From: Pezicula radicicola
Taxonomy: Eukaryota; Ascomycota; Leotiomycetes; Helotiales; Dermateaceae
Reading direction: 5' to 3'
NCBI GenBank assembly: GCA_003008705.1
Contig: PDUO01000002.1
Coordinates: 1,630,898 to 1,694,897 of the forward strand
Length of the DNA stretch: 64,000 nucleotides
The translations under genes were made by a program, and so were the position numbers. Under the pieces are notes generated by a model. That model was not told the DNA's origin. It saw only the letters and a list, made by a program, of their open reading frames with translations, and searched no databases. Below are positions 45,510-57,096 of the stretch, piece after piece. Every line of letters starts with the position of its first letter. Positions within the stretch are counted from its first letter, which is position 1.

Positions 45510-46687
45510 ATGGTTGAAAAAGGCCGCAAGCGTAGCAAATGGTCTCAGAAGATGATAGCCATGACCGCTGCTTTTAGCAGACCCAGACGTGCTTCAGCTG
45601 CGTATCGAGCAAGACCAATCATGGCTGTAAGTGCCCCCATATCAATACGCGACATCCCCCCTCGCGTAACCCCTCGCGTAATCCGTCCAAGTAAACGACG
45701 AAAGGTTCTAAACACTGACTACCCATTGTATAGGCACCACGACCCACTAGCTTCAAATATTTTCCTACGGAGATCCAAGAACTCGTTTGGAACGCCGCTG
45801 CTCAAAAGGGAAATGTCATCCACGCCACCGTCGCTCCACAGTCTAAGCACATCCCACAAGTTCCCACGGCTTTTCCACCAGTAGCACTTCTCATCGCTTT
45901 GACTCCCAAAATCGAATACATTACAACTCCAGCTCCACCAGGAGAACTGCTGCTTGCTCACAAACTCGCCAATGGCCGGGTTCAAGATTTGTATCACATC
46001 GTAAAGAAGGCTGATTCTCAGTTCTGGAAATGCAAGGATTTGACGAAAGCTGGTGGATTTACAATCAAAAAGCGATTCTACACCAACTTCGACTCTGATA
46101 CCTTCTACTTCCCACTTGATAAGGACGTTCAAAGTATTGCTGACACGTTGAAGCCTGCGACGGATGGAGGTCTCATTCCAGATGCTCCAGCTATCTTCAG
46201 CAAGATTCGCCACCTTGCCATCGATCTCGACATGGAAGCACTCAAGCCCTCTGTCCCTGACATCGGTGCTCTTACTCTCGGAGCTGGTGTCCCGCAGCCG
46301 TTCAGCATAGAATTGGCTCTTGATGGTTTCCTTCACAAGCGCGTTCTGCCCTCAATCAAGCATTTCCCCAACCTGAAGACACTTACGTTCGTAATCAAGC
46401 AAGCCACTACAGAGGAAACCATCAACTGGGGAGGACTGGCGCGTATGGATATTGGAGGAATTATTAAGCTGGAGCTCAAGGAATGGCGTAAGGGTATTAA
46501 TGTTAGCGAGCAAAGTGGCTTCCACCAGAAGTTCCCACTAAACTTCAACGAATGTGAACGAGTTGAGGCAAAACTGTATCAGTGGTTCGAAGTAATCAAG
46601 GTGTTTGGTCCTGAATTGGGAAATATGCCGAAGGTAGCATTGAAGCTAGGATCAGTTAGAGGACTGTACCAAACCAAGGGCCGTTGA
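45510..46687 (+). CDS. 2EXR-domain fungal protein
   Basis: The product carries a 2EXR-type motif, common in filamentous fungi and of unknown function. Exons 45510-45626 and 45734-46687 flank a 107-nt intron (GTAAGT...GTATAG, branch CTGAC) and give 356 residues. After the join the sequence reads SFKYFPTEIQELVWNAAA, the domain's conserved aromatic/Leu-Pro-Glu-Ile...Trp pattern. Then come PPVALLIALTP and a region with FYTNFDSDTFYFPLD, IRHLAIDLDMEAL and FPNLKTLTFVI, matching the usual later parts (historic residence of paired Phe, Arg-hydrophobic-Ala). The start is uncertain: in-frame ATGs at 45510, 45555, 45564 and 45621 are possible. The last gives MA|APRPTSFKYFP, which resembles relatives best. 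A basic N-terminus (KGRKRSKWSQK) is present only with the earlier start. Confidence 0.8.
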
Positions 46688-46789
46688 GTGTGGAATTAGC
46701 ATAACTGCAGAAGGTAAGAGGCCCGATGCACTTGTACAGGAGTATGAAATCAAAATGCATACCATAAATCCCTTTTCTTGAAGTGCTTT

Positions 46790-47080
46790 ACCTAGTGAGT
46801 TACCCAAAAGAAGTGAGTTACCCAGATCAAGCCAGTCACCCAAATCAAGCTAGTTACTCAAAACAAGTAGGTTACTCAAAACAAGTAGGTTACTCAAAAC
46901 AAGTAGGTCACTCAAACAAGTGAGTTACCTAGATCAAGTAAGTTACTCTGACCAAGTCAGTTACTCAAGTTAAAAATCAAGCCAGTTACCCAAATTAAGT
47001 CAGTCACCTAAATCAAGTCAGCTACCCAATTAAAAATCAAGTGAGTTAATCGGATCAGGTCAATTACTCAAGTGAATTAC
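46790..47080. repeat. Degenerate minisatellite, about 18-20-bp unit
   Basis: About 14 imperfect units of the form (A)TCAAGTNAGTTACTCAA occur head to tail. The most uniform part is three near-identical copies of AAGTAGGTTACTCAAAAC around 46862-46910. Units alternate between TTACCC and TTACTC and between AAATCAAG and AAAACAAG. No open frame accompanies it. Confidence 0.85.
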
Positions 47081-47427
47081 AAGCGACGTTCTCCATCAGC
47101 AAGAGTACCACTAGTACCAGTACCAGTTTAACCCCCCAATCCAAACTACTCATAAAAATACATATTAAGCAAACTACTCTCAACACATTCTCACATGACC
47201 TCACCCCCCACCTCAAGGCCAAATAAAGTAACAAACCATACACAGAAATTATCAACGCACCAAACTCCCAAGAAAGACCCCGCCGTCATCTACTATCTTC
47301 AAAAAAGAACAATAAGACAATAAAACAAAATACCCGCTCCAAACAACTACAATAAACCCCTCACTACCCTCACCCACCTACAAATTTCAAGAACCAACCA
47401 ACTACAAATCTATCTATCTATCAAGTC

Positions 47428-47877
47428 CAAAAGCATGATACAAACATAACTCATAACATTTTTAAGAGGAACACCTATATACTGGCATCACACCACATCA
47501 TACTTCACACGCATAAGAAGACAATAGTTCTGCAGAGACTTTCTGATGGGGAAGGTTACTAATAAGATCAGAATAGCCTCAAATCCAACAAAGTCTCCTA
47601 AAATAGTTCGGATGGATACCACGCCGGATAAATGCAATAACTTTTCCATACGTTCACAGCTCGAGGAAGCTCGAAATACTAAAATAGAGATGCGGATGCG
47701 GTCGGTAATCTGATTACGCTCCTACTCTAACTGTACGAAGTAAGTGCTTGCTTCACTAACAGGGGTGCTACTGCGTGCTTACTGTACTGTGCCACGAGAG
47801 AGCTGCAGAACATATTTTTGCAAAAGCATGATATAAACATAACTCATAACCATTTTTGAGAGGAACACCTATATACT
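47428..47877. repeat. Pair of about 56-bp direct repeats 393 bp apart
   Basis: Copy 1 (47428-47483) and copy 2 (47821-47877) share CAAAAGCATGATA, AAACATAACTCATAAC and GAGGAACACCTATATACT, with a few substitutions and one inserted base. The DNA between is AT-rich and has no coding content. The pair may be the ends of a small decayed element or a local duplication. Confidence 0.7.
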
Positions 47878-48622
47878 ATGCCATAATACCATACCTCCAA
47901 ATCCATAAACTCACCAGCATTTATTACGATACCTTATAAGCTTAGTACAGTATGAGGAAAGCACGAGGAAAGTACAGTACTCTATATCAATATATAAGAT
48001 TTTACATCACCTAATATCTCTTTCTTTGTTTTAGATATGAAATGGCTATATCCAGAAGCATCCTATAGACCTTAAGGTAGATTGTGGAGGGTCTACAGAT
48101 TCTCGATGTATCTCTCCTATCCACAACGCATACAGAACATCTATTCCCACTAAGTTAGTCGCTCAAACTAATTAAATTACTATGCCTCTATGTAGTATAT
48201 AACTATTATCCTCCGAGATATAATTACGCAACAATAACTACCCGGATGACGGGGAGGGGTATCTTGGTATCTTGTCTGCTTGCATGCTTTTATCTAGTTC
48301 CGCTGAACATAATAGTGTTCAAAATAGTTTAGACGTACAAGAAGTGAATATCGTCGTCATGCTTGCTTGAGTTCCATTTATTGACTTCCTGCTTGTATGA
48401 TGGCCGTCTGAGGTAACGGGCTGACTGAATGTTGTATACTTCATCGAAATAGCTGGGGAGGCTGAGAGCAATAATATCCGTCCCTTTACAGTTCCCTATC
48501 ATTTTCACAACGGGAACTCTGAACCAAAGATCACTGAGTAGACTTCAGTGATCAACTGCGGGAAAAGTTGTTCATTCGGTGCCGAACGCCATGCTACCAC
48601 TACCAAGAAAAAACACTAGCAT

Positions 48623-49672
48623 CTAGTAGAAAGATTCCACCATGGTATCCTTCAAGCTAGTATTAATCGCACCAGGAGCCTGACCTTCACCCAATCTGAA
48701 CACACTCTCCACCACACTCAACTCCGTAGCCGTAGTGTCCAATCCAGTAACTGCCAACCAATCGTTGACAACCATACCCGCACCAACGACACTACTTCCT
48801 CTGTTGACACTACCCGCTACTAGCGGTACCTGTAACAAACTGGAGAGCTCGTCTTGGTCTTGAATGGAGGTCTTGGGGTGGACGATACCGCCCTGGTTGG
48901 ACAATGCCATGTATGAGCCTACGAGCACGTTCTCTGCAATCGTTTGACGGAAAACTTCAACTCCGAGGACATCTGCGATTATCTCCTCCGTTTCGCGCTC
49001 GAGATCTGGGTGGACAAGGGCTACATGGTCGTTGGATACTATGACGTTTCCAAGAGCCGATAGTCTTTCCTCTATTCTCTGTAGGGAATCGATATCAGAA
49101 CTGAGGGCTTCGTTCACGATATTGCGTGATCAAACATACCTGTATCTTGACCTCATCCGGTAGACTATTCCTCAGATGCTGGAGTTCTTGATCCGTTGTG
49201 CTCGTAGGTACCAATAGACCCTTTCGGTTTCTGAAATCCCGTATCAATAAAGTTTGCGCAGCTCCTGCCCTTCTAGATCCACATACCCTGCAGTCAACCT
49301 TCCGATTATTCTCGTTCCGGCGATTGTCGCATGACAGATTGGAATGACATCTTGGAGTTCAGCCTCGAAAACACTGCAGCACCATATTGTCAGCGATATT
49401 TCCCACTAGTGAAGCTGGCTCGAAGGAATAATGTTGTCCAAGGTCGTGTGCGCAAGCTTGTGGCTTCTGAGTGCTGAGGGCGTACCTGTAGAAGTTCTCA
49501 CTTGCACCAACAGCTACCAACGCATATGAGTTCGTCAAAGTAGCGAAGACACCAACTCTGTAATGGCGTATCAGGTTAGCAGGCATTCAGAAAGAGGGTG
49601 CTGAGTTGTAGTGGGGTAGAGAAGAGGGGCAGCTCACTCGTTCGAATTCTCAAACTGTGCGCGAACCGCCAT
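48623..49672 (-). CDS. TIF6: Eukaryotic translation initiation factor 6
   Basis: eIF6 binds the 60S subunit, is needed for its nucleolar maturation and export, and keeps it from joining 40S prematurely. Five exons (49672-49638, 49557-49486, 49373-49287, 49230-49140, 49078-48623) give 246 residues, the standard length; introns are 80, 112, 56 and 61 nt. The start [20 protein letters not shown], the segments [13 protein letters not shown] and [23 protein letters not shown], and the end [14 protein letters not shown] are near-invariant in the family. The five-fold pseudo-repeat of the pentein fold is evident ([22 protein letters not shown]). All joins keep frame and rebuild the known protein. 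There is no ambiguity in identity. Confidence 0.97.
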
Positions 49673-50820
49673 GACTGAGTGTGTGTTGTTTCTTGTTTGG
49701 GTGTTGTGGTTATGGAAGTTTGGGGTTTTTGAAAATGGAGTTATGAAATCAGAGAAGATGTTGTGGGAAGCTGAAATTTGTTGGTTGAGTTGATTTTGCT
49801 CTGAGGTTCGCGATGGTTTTTCTTGTACTCCAAGGGCCGCTAGCTGGCAGGGATTGGTTGGGTTCACTGCCACCCACGGGCTGCTTCTTTCTGCAAAGGC
49901 GGGATCCTGACGGAGTTACTGTACGACTGTACTGCACTAAAAGCCACTTTTATGTATGATGCTCCTTCCAGCATTATCTTCCTCCTAGAGACACCTACAA
50001 TGTCCCTTATTTTCCTTACACGGCACCGCAGAATTAATTGCACACCAATATAATTTCACGTAGCCCACATCAAATATCATTTTTCGCATAGTGCACGTAT
50101 CAAGCGACGCAAGGCGTATGAGTCGATATGACTGCTTGTGAAGCTTGAGAGGCGTTTTCGATTTCATCATGCATCATCATTTATTAGGTATGACTCTAAC
50201 GAAGGAACATGATGTGACTCGGTCTATTATTACTCAGCCTGTGGCTGAACTTTCGCAAGTGAGTTATCACACACAAACTAACTATGTATGTACAAGGATG
50301 CAATGATTCCCCATGAAACGCCGCATTTCAACCCATTACAAGGTGTGACTATGATCGCGCGAAAACTGGAGATGATTGCTTCTCCCAGTACTGTAAAAGA
50401 AAAATGCAGACCGATTCTTTTCCCTCCCATAACAATATCCTGAATATACAAGTGCCCAGGCGCGTCATCGAATTTCGAAAACCCCCCATATATATCCAAG
50501 CACCCTTTTTTTTAAGACTGGTGAAATTAAAGAACACGAGGAACTGATCAATGGGCTATTGCCGGTCGCGTATTGCTCGAAATAAGGTGGGAAAGGCAAG
50601 AAGTGCAACTAGAAAACCAATCCCATCAACCGGCTTGTCAACACAAAGGATTGACAGCCAGTGAGAAATCTAGTAGCTTATGTCCATGAATGTCCCCTTC
50701 TTTCAATTTCCGAAAGCCCCCAAGCAGTAAAGCAAGCTCCGATGTGCCTTTAGATGCATCAGTCAGTCAGTTGACATGATGAAGATCAACGTAGGTTCAA
50801 TCCTGACAATTCAAGTCATT
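49673..50820. other. Intergenic region upstream of TIF6
   Basis: About 1.1 kb containing the TIF6 promoter and the 3' flank of the next minus-strand gene. Only short frames; nothing recognisable. Confidence 0.5.
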
Positions 50821-53457
50821 CTATGGCCAGGTTGGAGGTGGTGGTCTGCTTGGAGGAGCAGGTCGAAGCTGTCGATATCTGGCATCAGAATTGGGCGATG
50901 TGTGAGGAGATGCCATACTATTAGGAGGGTTTGTGTAAGGAGACGAAGTATAGACTGGTTGCGGAGGTTGTGATTGTTGTCGCTGAAGAAATGATGGTTG
51001 CGGCTGGATGTGAGATTGATGCTGCTGGATGTGCAATGGCTGCTGTTGAATGCGTTGTTGCGGTTGCGGCTGGATGTGGGGTTGATATTGAAGAAATGTT
51101 CGTGCAGCCGGTGGTGGTGGAGGAGGCGGTGCTTGCTGCTGAACCTGCTGTTGTGGTTGTTGTTGCGGCGCCATAGGAGGTGGTGGCATGGGCGGTCCCA
51201 TAGGTCTAATGGTGGGTCCCATAGCACGAGGCATGTTGTATGGAGATGGGGGCAGATTTGCGCCATGAAACTCAGCAGCGTCAGCCATGGCAACAAGACC
51301 ATCCTGGCGGGTCATTGATGCATATGTAGGAGGAGGCTCTGGCATTTGATAACCAGTGTCTCGGATAGGATCATAGCCGCTGCGTGGTGTTGTCTTCCGT
51401 GGCGTTGATTTGAAAGGAGATGGGGGTGGCTGAGATTGTGCCTTTTCAATTGCCTCTGCTGCAGCTAGAATATCTTCTACTCCTTTGCTTGAAATTGGCT
51501 CATCCTTAATGGGCGTTGGTGGTCGGCGAGGTGCATCCTTTGCGTCAATAGCTTCTAACAATTTTCCCATGTTAGATTTATCGTAGAGAGCAACGCTATC
51601 TTCTTCGACATATAACATCTTTGTTGAACGCGATGAGTTAATGAGTTCTTTACCGTCGTAGAAAGCCATAGGTCTCGTCCTTTCCAAAGGCTTCGTCCAG
51701 TCTGTTCGCTTTGCATCATCGATGTCAGGGTTGATGGAGCCCTTGATTGGGATACCATAGACAGGATGTAGCTTGTACGTCCGGACTAGATTCTGGTCAA
51801 GTCCTTCTTTATCATCCTTTGGTAGTCTAGTAGAATTGTATCCATGAATGAATTGATCGAAGTAGAAGTGTCGTGGTTGGGGGCTAGGATCAGCGCCTAA
51901 GTATCCATATTGGTCATTCTTGGTTGGCTTGTGGAAGTGCTTTCTAACTCCAATCTCATATGATTCGAATTTGATAGATGGAGTCGAAACCATTCTGTTT
52001 TGCGGCGCTTCTCCGTTCCTTGGAGCAGGCCTCCTCGGAACACGGACACCATACTTGTCAGTTGGTTGCTCTTCGCCATCTGATTCAGTCGTAGTTGACC
52101 CAGGCACGACGTCTCGCTCCGGACTTTCAGCAGGTGTTGGCGCAGTCGAATTTTCTTCTCCAGGTGTGTTGACCTCAACTTGAGTGGCGGGTTGGTAAAG
52201 TGAAGGCTTGTGTCTTGTAGCCTCTGGCTCTTCAACAACCTTTGGTTTCGTGGGAGACGCGTTTTTGGCGTTTAGGCGTTTACTACCAGGACCTCCTCTT
52301 CGTCTTGCTGCTTTTTCTGCGTCTGCCTTCCTCTTTGCTTCAAGACCACCATTTCGCCATGCATCAGAAGGATGGGCGAAGTCCTCTCGTTCTACCAACT
52401 TGATGTTGCTAATACGAGATGTATAGAGCTACAAATACTTTAGTGGCAGCCAGATAAACAAATTGGAAGGACTTACACCAAAAGATAAAGCGGCCATATC
52501 TTGAGTTTTCGATTCAGGATCTCCTACGGCAAGTGCATTGAGAACGGCTTCTTGGATGCGAGATATGAAAACTTCCTGGATCTCGTCGCCAGCGGCCTGC
52601 AAAATGTTAGATCTCCTCGGTACTTGGAAGAGTGGAAGACTTACAAGAAATCTTTTTTCCGCGTAATCCTTATCCATCTCATACCGTTCCTTAAGATATT
52701 TCTCCTTTAATTGCTCTTCTTTTTTCAAGCGTGCAAGAGTTTTTTCGAGCGTCTCATCGAGGCGAAGCTTGATCTCGTCAAATTCTGGAACTTCCTCATG
52801 AGCTTTAGGATACATCGTCATTTTTTCCAAAGACTTGTCGGCCAACGCCTCCAAAGCTTTTCTTTGGATTCCAGCAACTTGCTTGAATTGTTGTTTGAGA
52901 GCATTTCTTCTGTGATAAAGAGACTGGATGCGGGCATTAGTTGACTTCTTGACTCGGTGACCACCCCTGCCTCGGCGAGAAAGAACTGCAGCAACTGGAT
53001 CCGGAGTAGCATCATCAGTTGGACTTCTTCCTGAAAGTCCCAATCCTCCTCTTCCACCGCCACGACCTCTACCGCGACCACGTCCTCGACCACGTCCCCC
53101 TCTGGCGCTAGGTCGACCACGTTGCTTGGGAAGTGATTCTTCATCTCCGGATTCATTTGGAGAAGCTATTTGAATGTCTGGGAGGGCATTGACATCCGAA
53201 ATAATTTCATCTTTCATGATCTGTTCTTCTTCCAATGATTGTTGTGATGATGTCGATGACCGTCCCTTTTTCTGTGGAGGGGGCATGAGATCATCTTCAG
53301 TAGTTTTGCGAGAACCCTGAGAACTTGGCATGACTCGGGATTCTTCTGTTGAGGATGATCTACTGATTTCCGAAGCCCTGCGTTTTGATCTTGTAGAGTA
53401 AGTAGACTTTGGGGTGGTGTCGGGGTGCACAGCACCAGCTGGCTCGTGACCTGGCAT
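50821..53457 (-). CDS. Large nuclear-type protein with RG repeats, coiled coil and Pro/Gln-rich tail
   Basis: I cannot name the family. Three exons (53457-52645, 52596-52477, 52428-50821) with two 48-nt introns join at phase 0 to 846 residues. Order: Ser-rich basic N-terminus; QRGRPSARG followed by an RG repeat (about 112-138), AT-hook or RGG-like; a conserved-looking coiled coil (about 170-310: STNARIQSLYHRRNALKQQF, ADKSLEKMTMYPKAHEEVPE); a middle block with EREDFAHPSDAWRNGGLEAK and HFYFDQFIHGYNSTRLPKDD; then a Pro/Gln-rich tail with HIQPQPQQRIQQQ-type repeats (about 690-846). This composition suits a chromatin- or transcription-associated factor; that is inference. The central segments look globular and constrained, so the protein is unlikely to be a random frame. 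Confidence 0.82.
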
Positions 53458-56021
53458 ACTGCGAATTTTGTTGTTTCACAGCCAGGAAATGGTAAGTGTG
53501 TAAGTGGTCCAATGGAGTCTCAATAATTGATGGGATGAATACTCAGAGAGAGGCCGAGATTCGCGTTTGATAGACTTGATTTAGATGGGCGGAGAATGAA
53601 AGGAGTGTTGGTAGGTAAGGCGAGGTGGAAAGGTTACAAGTAGGAGTTTGTTGACCAGACTTGGAAGCTCGACGGTGGTTACAAACAAAGTAAATCTAAT
53701 GTCCAGAAGTGTGAGGGTTGGTGAATAAGTCACGGAGGTATTGTACTCGCTCACTGAGGTTGCTATTGTTGGAATATTCTCGTTCTGAATGGAGAAACAA
53801 TAGGTAAAAATGCATAATCGCGAGCAGATTCGAGCTCTGTTCATCTGGTTAAGGTTTAGCGAGCTTTTAATTGGCCCGCGTCTCATGCCGCCTCCGCCGA
53901 GAGAAAAGGCTTCGTTCGTTCGTTCGGACCTGTTGGACTTGATCGATCCCCCCCCCCTTCGTGCGAGACCTGATTCGAAGACGTCGCTTTAGGGAGGGCT
54001 TCTATTTGATTTATTACTTATTCCATTAACTATTCATCTATTGATTTTTATCTCTCTTGGTATCATAATGCAAAGACGCAAGATGGGTGTAGTCTTTACT
54101 CTTATTTACTACCACCCCTGCCAAAGGGGGCAAAATGTATCATTTACAGTCAGTGCTTTCGACCACGACTACATTATTTATTATTGTACAGAAATCAGAT
54201 GGCTGGGCTGCGATTCGAACCAACAGCAGCAGCAATTGTTCAGTAATACCAGTGCAAATTGGACAAGTATATTAGGTCAGATTTGACTCGGTGATTTAAT
54301 TATACGTCTTTTGCCATCTCACTTTCATCTCACTTGATGACTGTGCCGTACACCCAACAAGAGTACAGTATCCAGAGAACTCTCGATGAAACCCGTACCA
54401 CAGACCTACACTGAGACATTCCGGTATAACATTTTGGGGGTGTACAGCATCCAAATAAAACTATTTCCCGAGTTGTTTGATGAAAAGTTCTTTGTTGATT
54501 TTCCAGTTAGTCCCCACAATTCGACATCAGACCGACTAATTCCGACAGGCTGCGTGGGAAAGCTGGATCATCTTTTGAGAGCAAACCTCGCAATGAAAAC
54601 ATCAACAATGCATCTCTACAATTAAGGAGCAAGGTTTGCGCCACTCTCTGAAAGTTTGAATGGGGATGCTACTAGTCCACATGGCGTATCAGTAGGAAGA
54701 AACTTCGCTTCACGCTTGTAGGTAACTCTGTACCTATATGTCTGCAAACATACACTGAGAACAAGTGCCATACGCCCAGAAGAGCAGCCTGTACGGCTCA
54801 TATAACCATGCATTTCAATAGTTTATCTATGACATATGTAATCGTTCACCACAATGTTGAGGCACTCCTACCATTCCGTTGAGTTTCTGGTATTTCTGGC
54901 GCGCTCCCCGCATATACAAAATGCCAAGAAGTGACAGCATTACTTGATGGCAACTAAACCAAGTCATCGAAATATGCTCAGTGCTAGAAGTTGCGAGAGA
55001 TAGCTCATTGCGGCTTCGAGAAGACTAAGTGCACTTGAATTATTACTTACTCGACTTTAAAGTTTACTGAATTAGAGAAGTTTTCATCCGAACACACGTT
55101 GACGAGCGAGGACCTGAGCTTCTACTTTAGCATCAATAGATGGATCTTATCAAATTTTGATTTCTCTACAGCAACTACTTCGTTATTAATAGTTCCGAAT
55201 ATCCCAACACTGCTCTCACTTTGAGAGACTCGGCCTTCTTTAAAAATGATATTCACGGGACGTCTTTTTGCCCCTCGCATATGGCACACCAGACATGGTG
55301 AAAAGTAATTCTATTCTCTTCAATGTGAAGTATACTTAGTTATTTCTGTATACCTTTCCCTCCAAATCAGTCCTTAACCAAACTACTTCGTCTTCTCACA
55401 TCATCTGAGTCCTCTCTCGCAACCTCACTCCATCTTCACAACCAATCATTCCCTACAACAAAAACCAAAATAAGCTGCTATTGGAAGTGAACTTATTCAG
55501 TACACTGATATGCGTACTCAGATAATTAAAGGCTAATATAAGTCTCTTCACTTTTCGTCTTCTACTCATCTTTACCATCGTTTTCCTCCTCCACTCACTC
55601 ACCTATCAAAGCAAACACTCCCAAATACGAACACAACAACAAGAACATAAACACTATTCAGTAATCCTTCAATACATTTATTAAATGAAACAAAACTAGT
55701 AAGCAGCTGCTATAAGGTTTTCCTTCTACTCTCCTCCACAATCTCCTCCCCTCCCTCACTTACCTCTCACAACAAACCTTCCCACCATAAAACCCAGCAC
55801 ACATGCTGCCTATATCAAATCAAACCTCTTAAATACATTATACTCTATAACCAACAACTAAAACTCTCACATAACTTACGCCCCGAAATCTCCCTCACAA
55901 CGACCCTCCCACACAAAACCCCAACCCTCATCAACTATAAACCAACATCCAATTCTCATATACAGCACTTCATAACTCACCTCCCTCACTGTCTTCAATC
56001 TTCCCTCATACACCACCAAAG

Positions 56022-56318
56022 AACCCCTCCAACCACAAACCCCCACCACACTTCCCCTCCACAATAAACTCAACCACCTCAACACTTACCTCCCATCATC
56101 CAAAACACCAAAATAACCACCCCAATTCTCCCACTCCCACTCCCCTCCACCCTCCACCATCCATCCCTTACCCCATCCCCCCTCCTTCCATCACTAACTT
56201 ACTCACACTCACACTCACACTCACACTCACCCATCACAACAACCATATCCACTCACTCCAATCCTCCCCTCTCCCCCTCCCTCTCCCACTTCCTCACTCT
56301 TACCCTCCTTCTTACCAA
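56022..56318 (+). other. About 297-nt G-free tract on the + strand
   Basis: Reading base by base I find no G between 56022 and 56318 on this strand; C is about half of all bases. The opposite strand is therefore C-free and G-rich. It contains five ACTCAC units at 56201-56230. The flanks from about 55500 have only one to three G per 60 bases. Confidence 0.85.
56201..56230. repeat. (ACTCAC)5 microsatellite
   Basis: Five perfect copies of the hexamer ACTCAC lie inside the G-free tract. Confidence 0.95.
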
Positions 56319-57096
56319 GTATCCAAAACCCTCGATCTCGCTACAGGTACTCTGCATATCTATCACTAAAGGAAATCCCAAACGAACTCGACGGGACGAG
56401 CATTAAAGAAAATTACAGGATGCAAAACGGCCATTTTTACCCAGGTGTTAGTCCGGTTCTGCGGATACTGGAGAAATGACTCTCATATCCACCATGAGTG
56501 GGTGAATGTCTATGTGTTGAATCAATACAATTCAAGCGCTGCGTAACTACGTTGCACTTTATCATCGGGTTCTGGTTGGGTTTTTTGAAGCTGTCGCCAC
56601 GCACTGCTGTGAAGGTCGTGCTTCCTTCCCTATGCTAAAAATGCAGCGTCCAGAAACCTTTAAATTCCATAAGAACCCGTACCTACCATTCCAAAAATAA
56701 CATCAAATCTAGGTGACTACGATGAAAGAGCTGTGGGAGTATTGATATTTTGTAATCACGCACGTGATGCAGATGGACTTAGATGGCACTAAACGCGACT
56801 TCAGATCAAAAGTTTCTTGATTTTGACTATGAGCATGCAATTATCCTGGCCCCAAACATATGTACCTCACCCCTGTTCCATACCCACCAACAAAATAGCG
56901 GGACCAAGCACAAGAGATCAACCTATGAGTGAAGAGGCCGAAAAACAGTGAGCCAAGATTCATCGCAACCTCATGCTTAAACGCCATTCTTTCCATGATT
57001 CCGAGAATCCCGACTGAAACCTTGTGTAAATTTCGATGTCAAATTGGAAAGTAACGCTGATAAAAGACAAAACGAAGGGAAATAGGTATCGATCGC

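Larger units (their letters stand above)
46688..48622. other. 1.9-kb intergenic region with repeats
   Basis: No gene is seen. It contains a degenerate minisatellite (46790-47080, separate entry), a G-poor stretch (about 47100-47450), a pair of dispersed direct repeats (47428-47483 and 47821-47877) and AT-rich DNA to 48300. Confidence 0.6.
53458..57096. other. 3.6-kb intergenic region
   Basis: The largest gene-free stretch in the window. It includes a C-run near 53949-53958, AT-rich DNA to about 55500 and a strongly G-poor stretch on the + strand at about 55500-56320, whose core is a separate entry. Short frames on both strands have no support. Confidence 0.6.

Noticed and set aside
45719..46336. 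205-codon minus-strand frame
   Set aside because: Antisense shadow of the 2EXR gene, whose frame is supported by motif and intron.
54180..54240. GATTCGAACC, a tRNA T-loop complement
   Set aside because: Flanking bases cannot form the T-stem or an acceptor stem.
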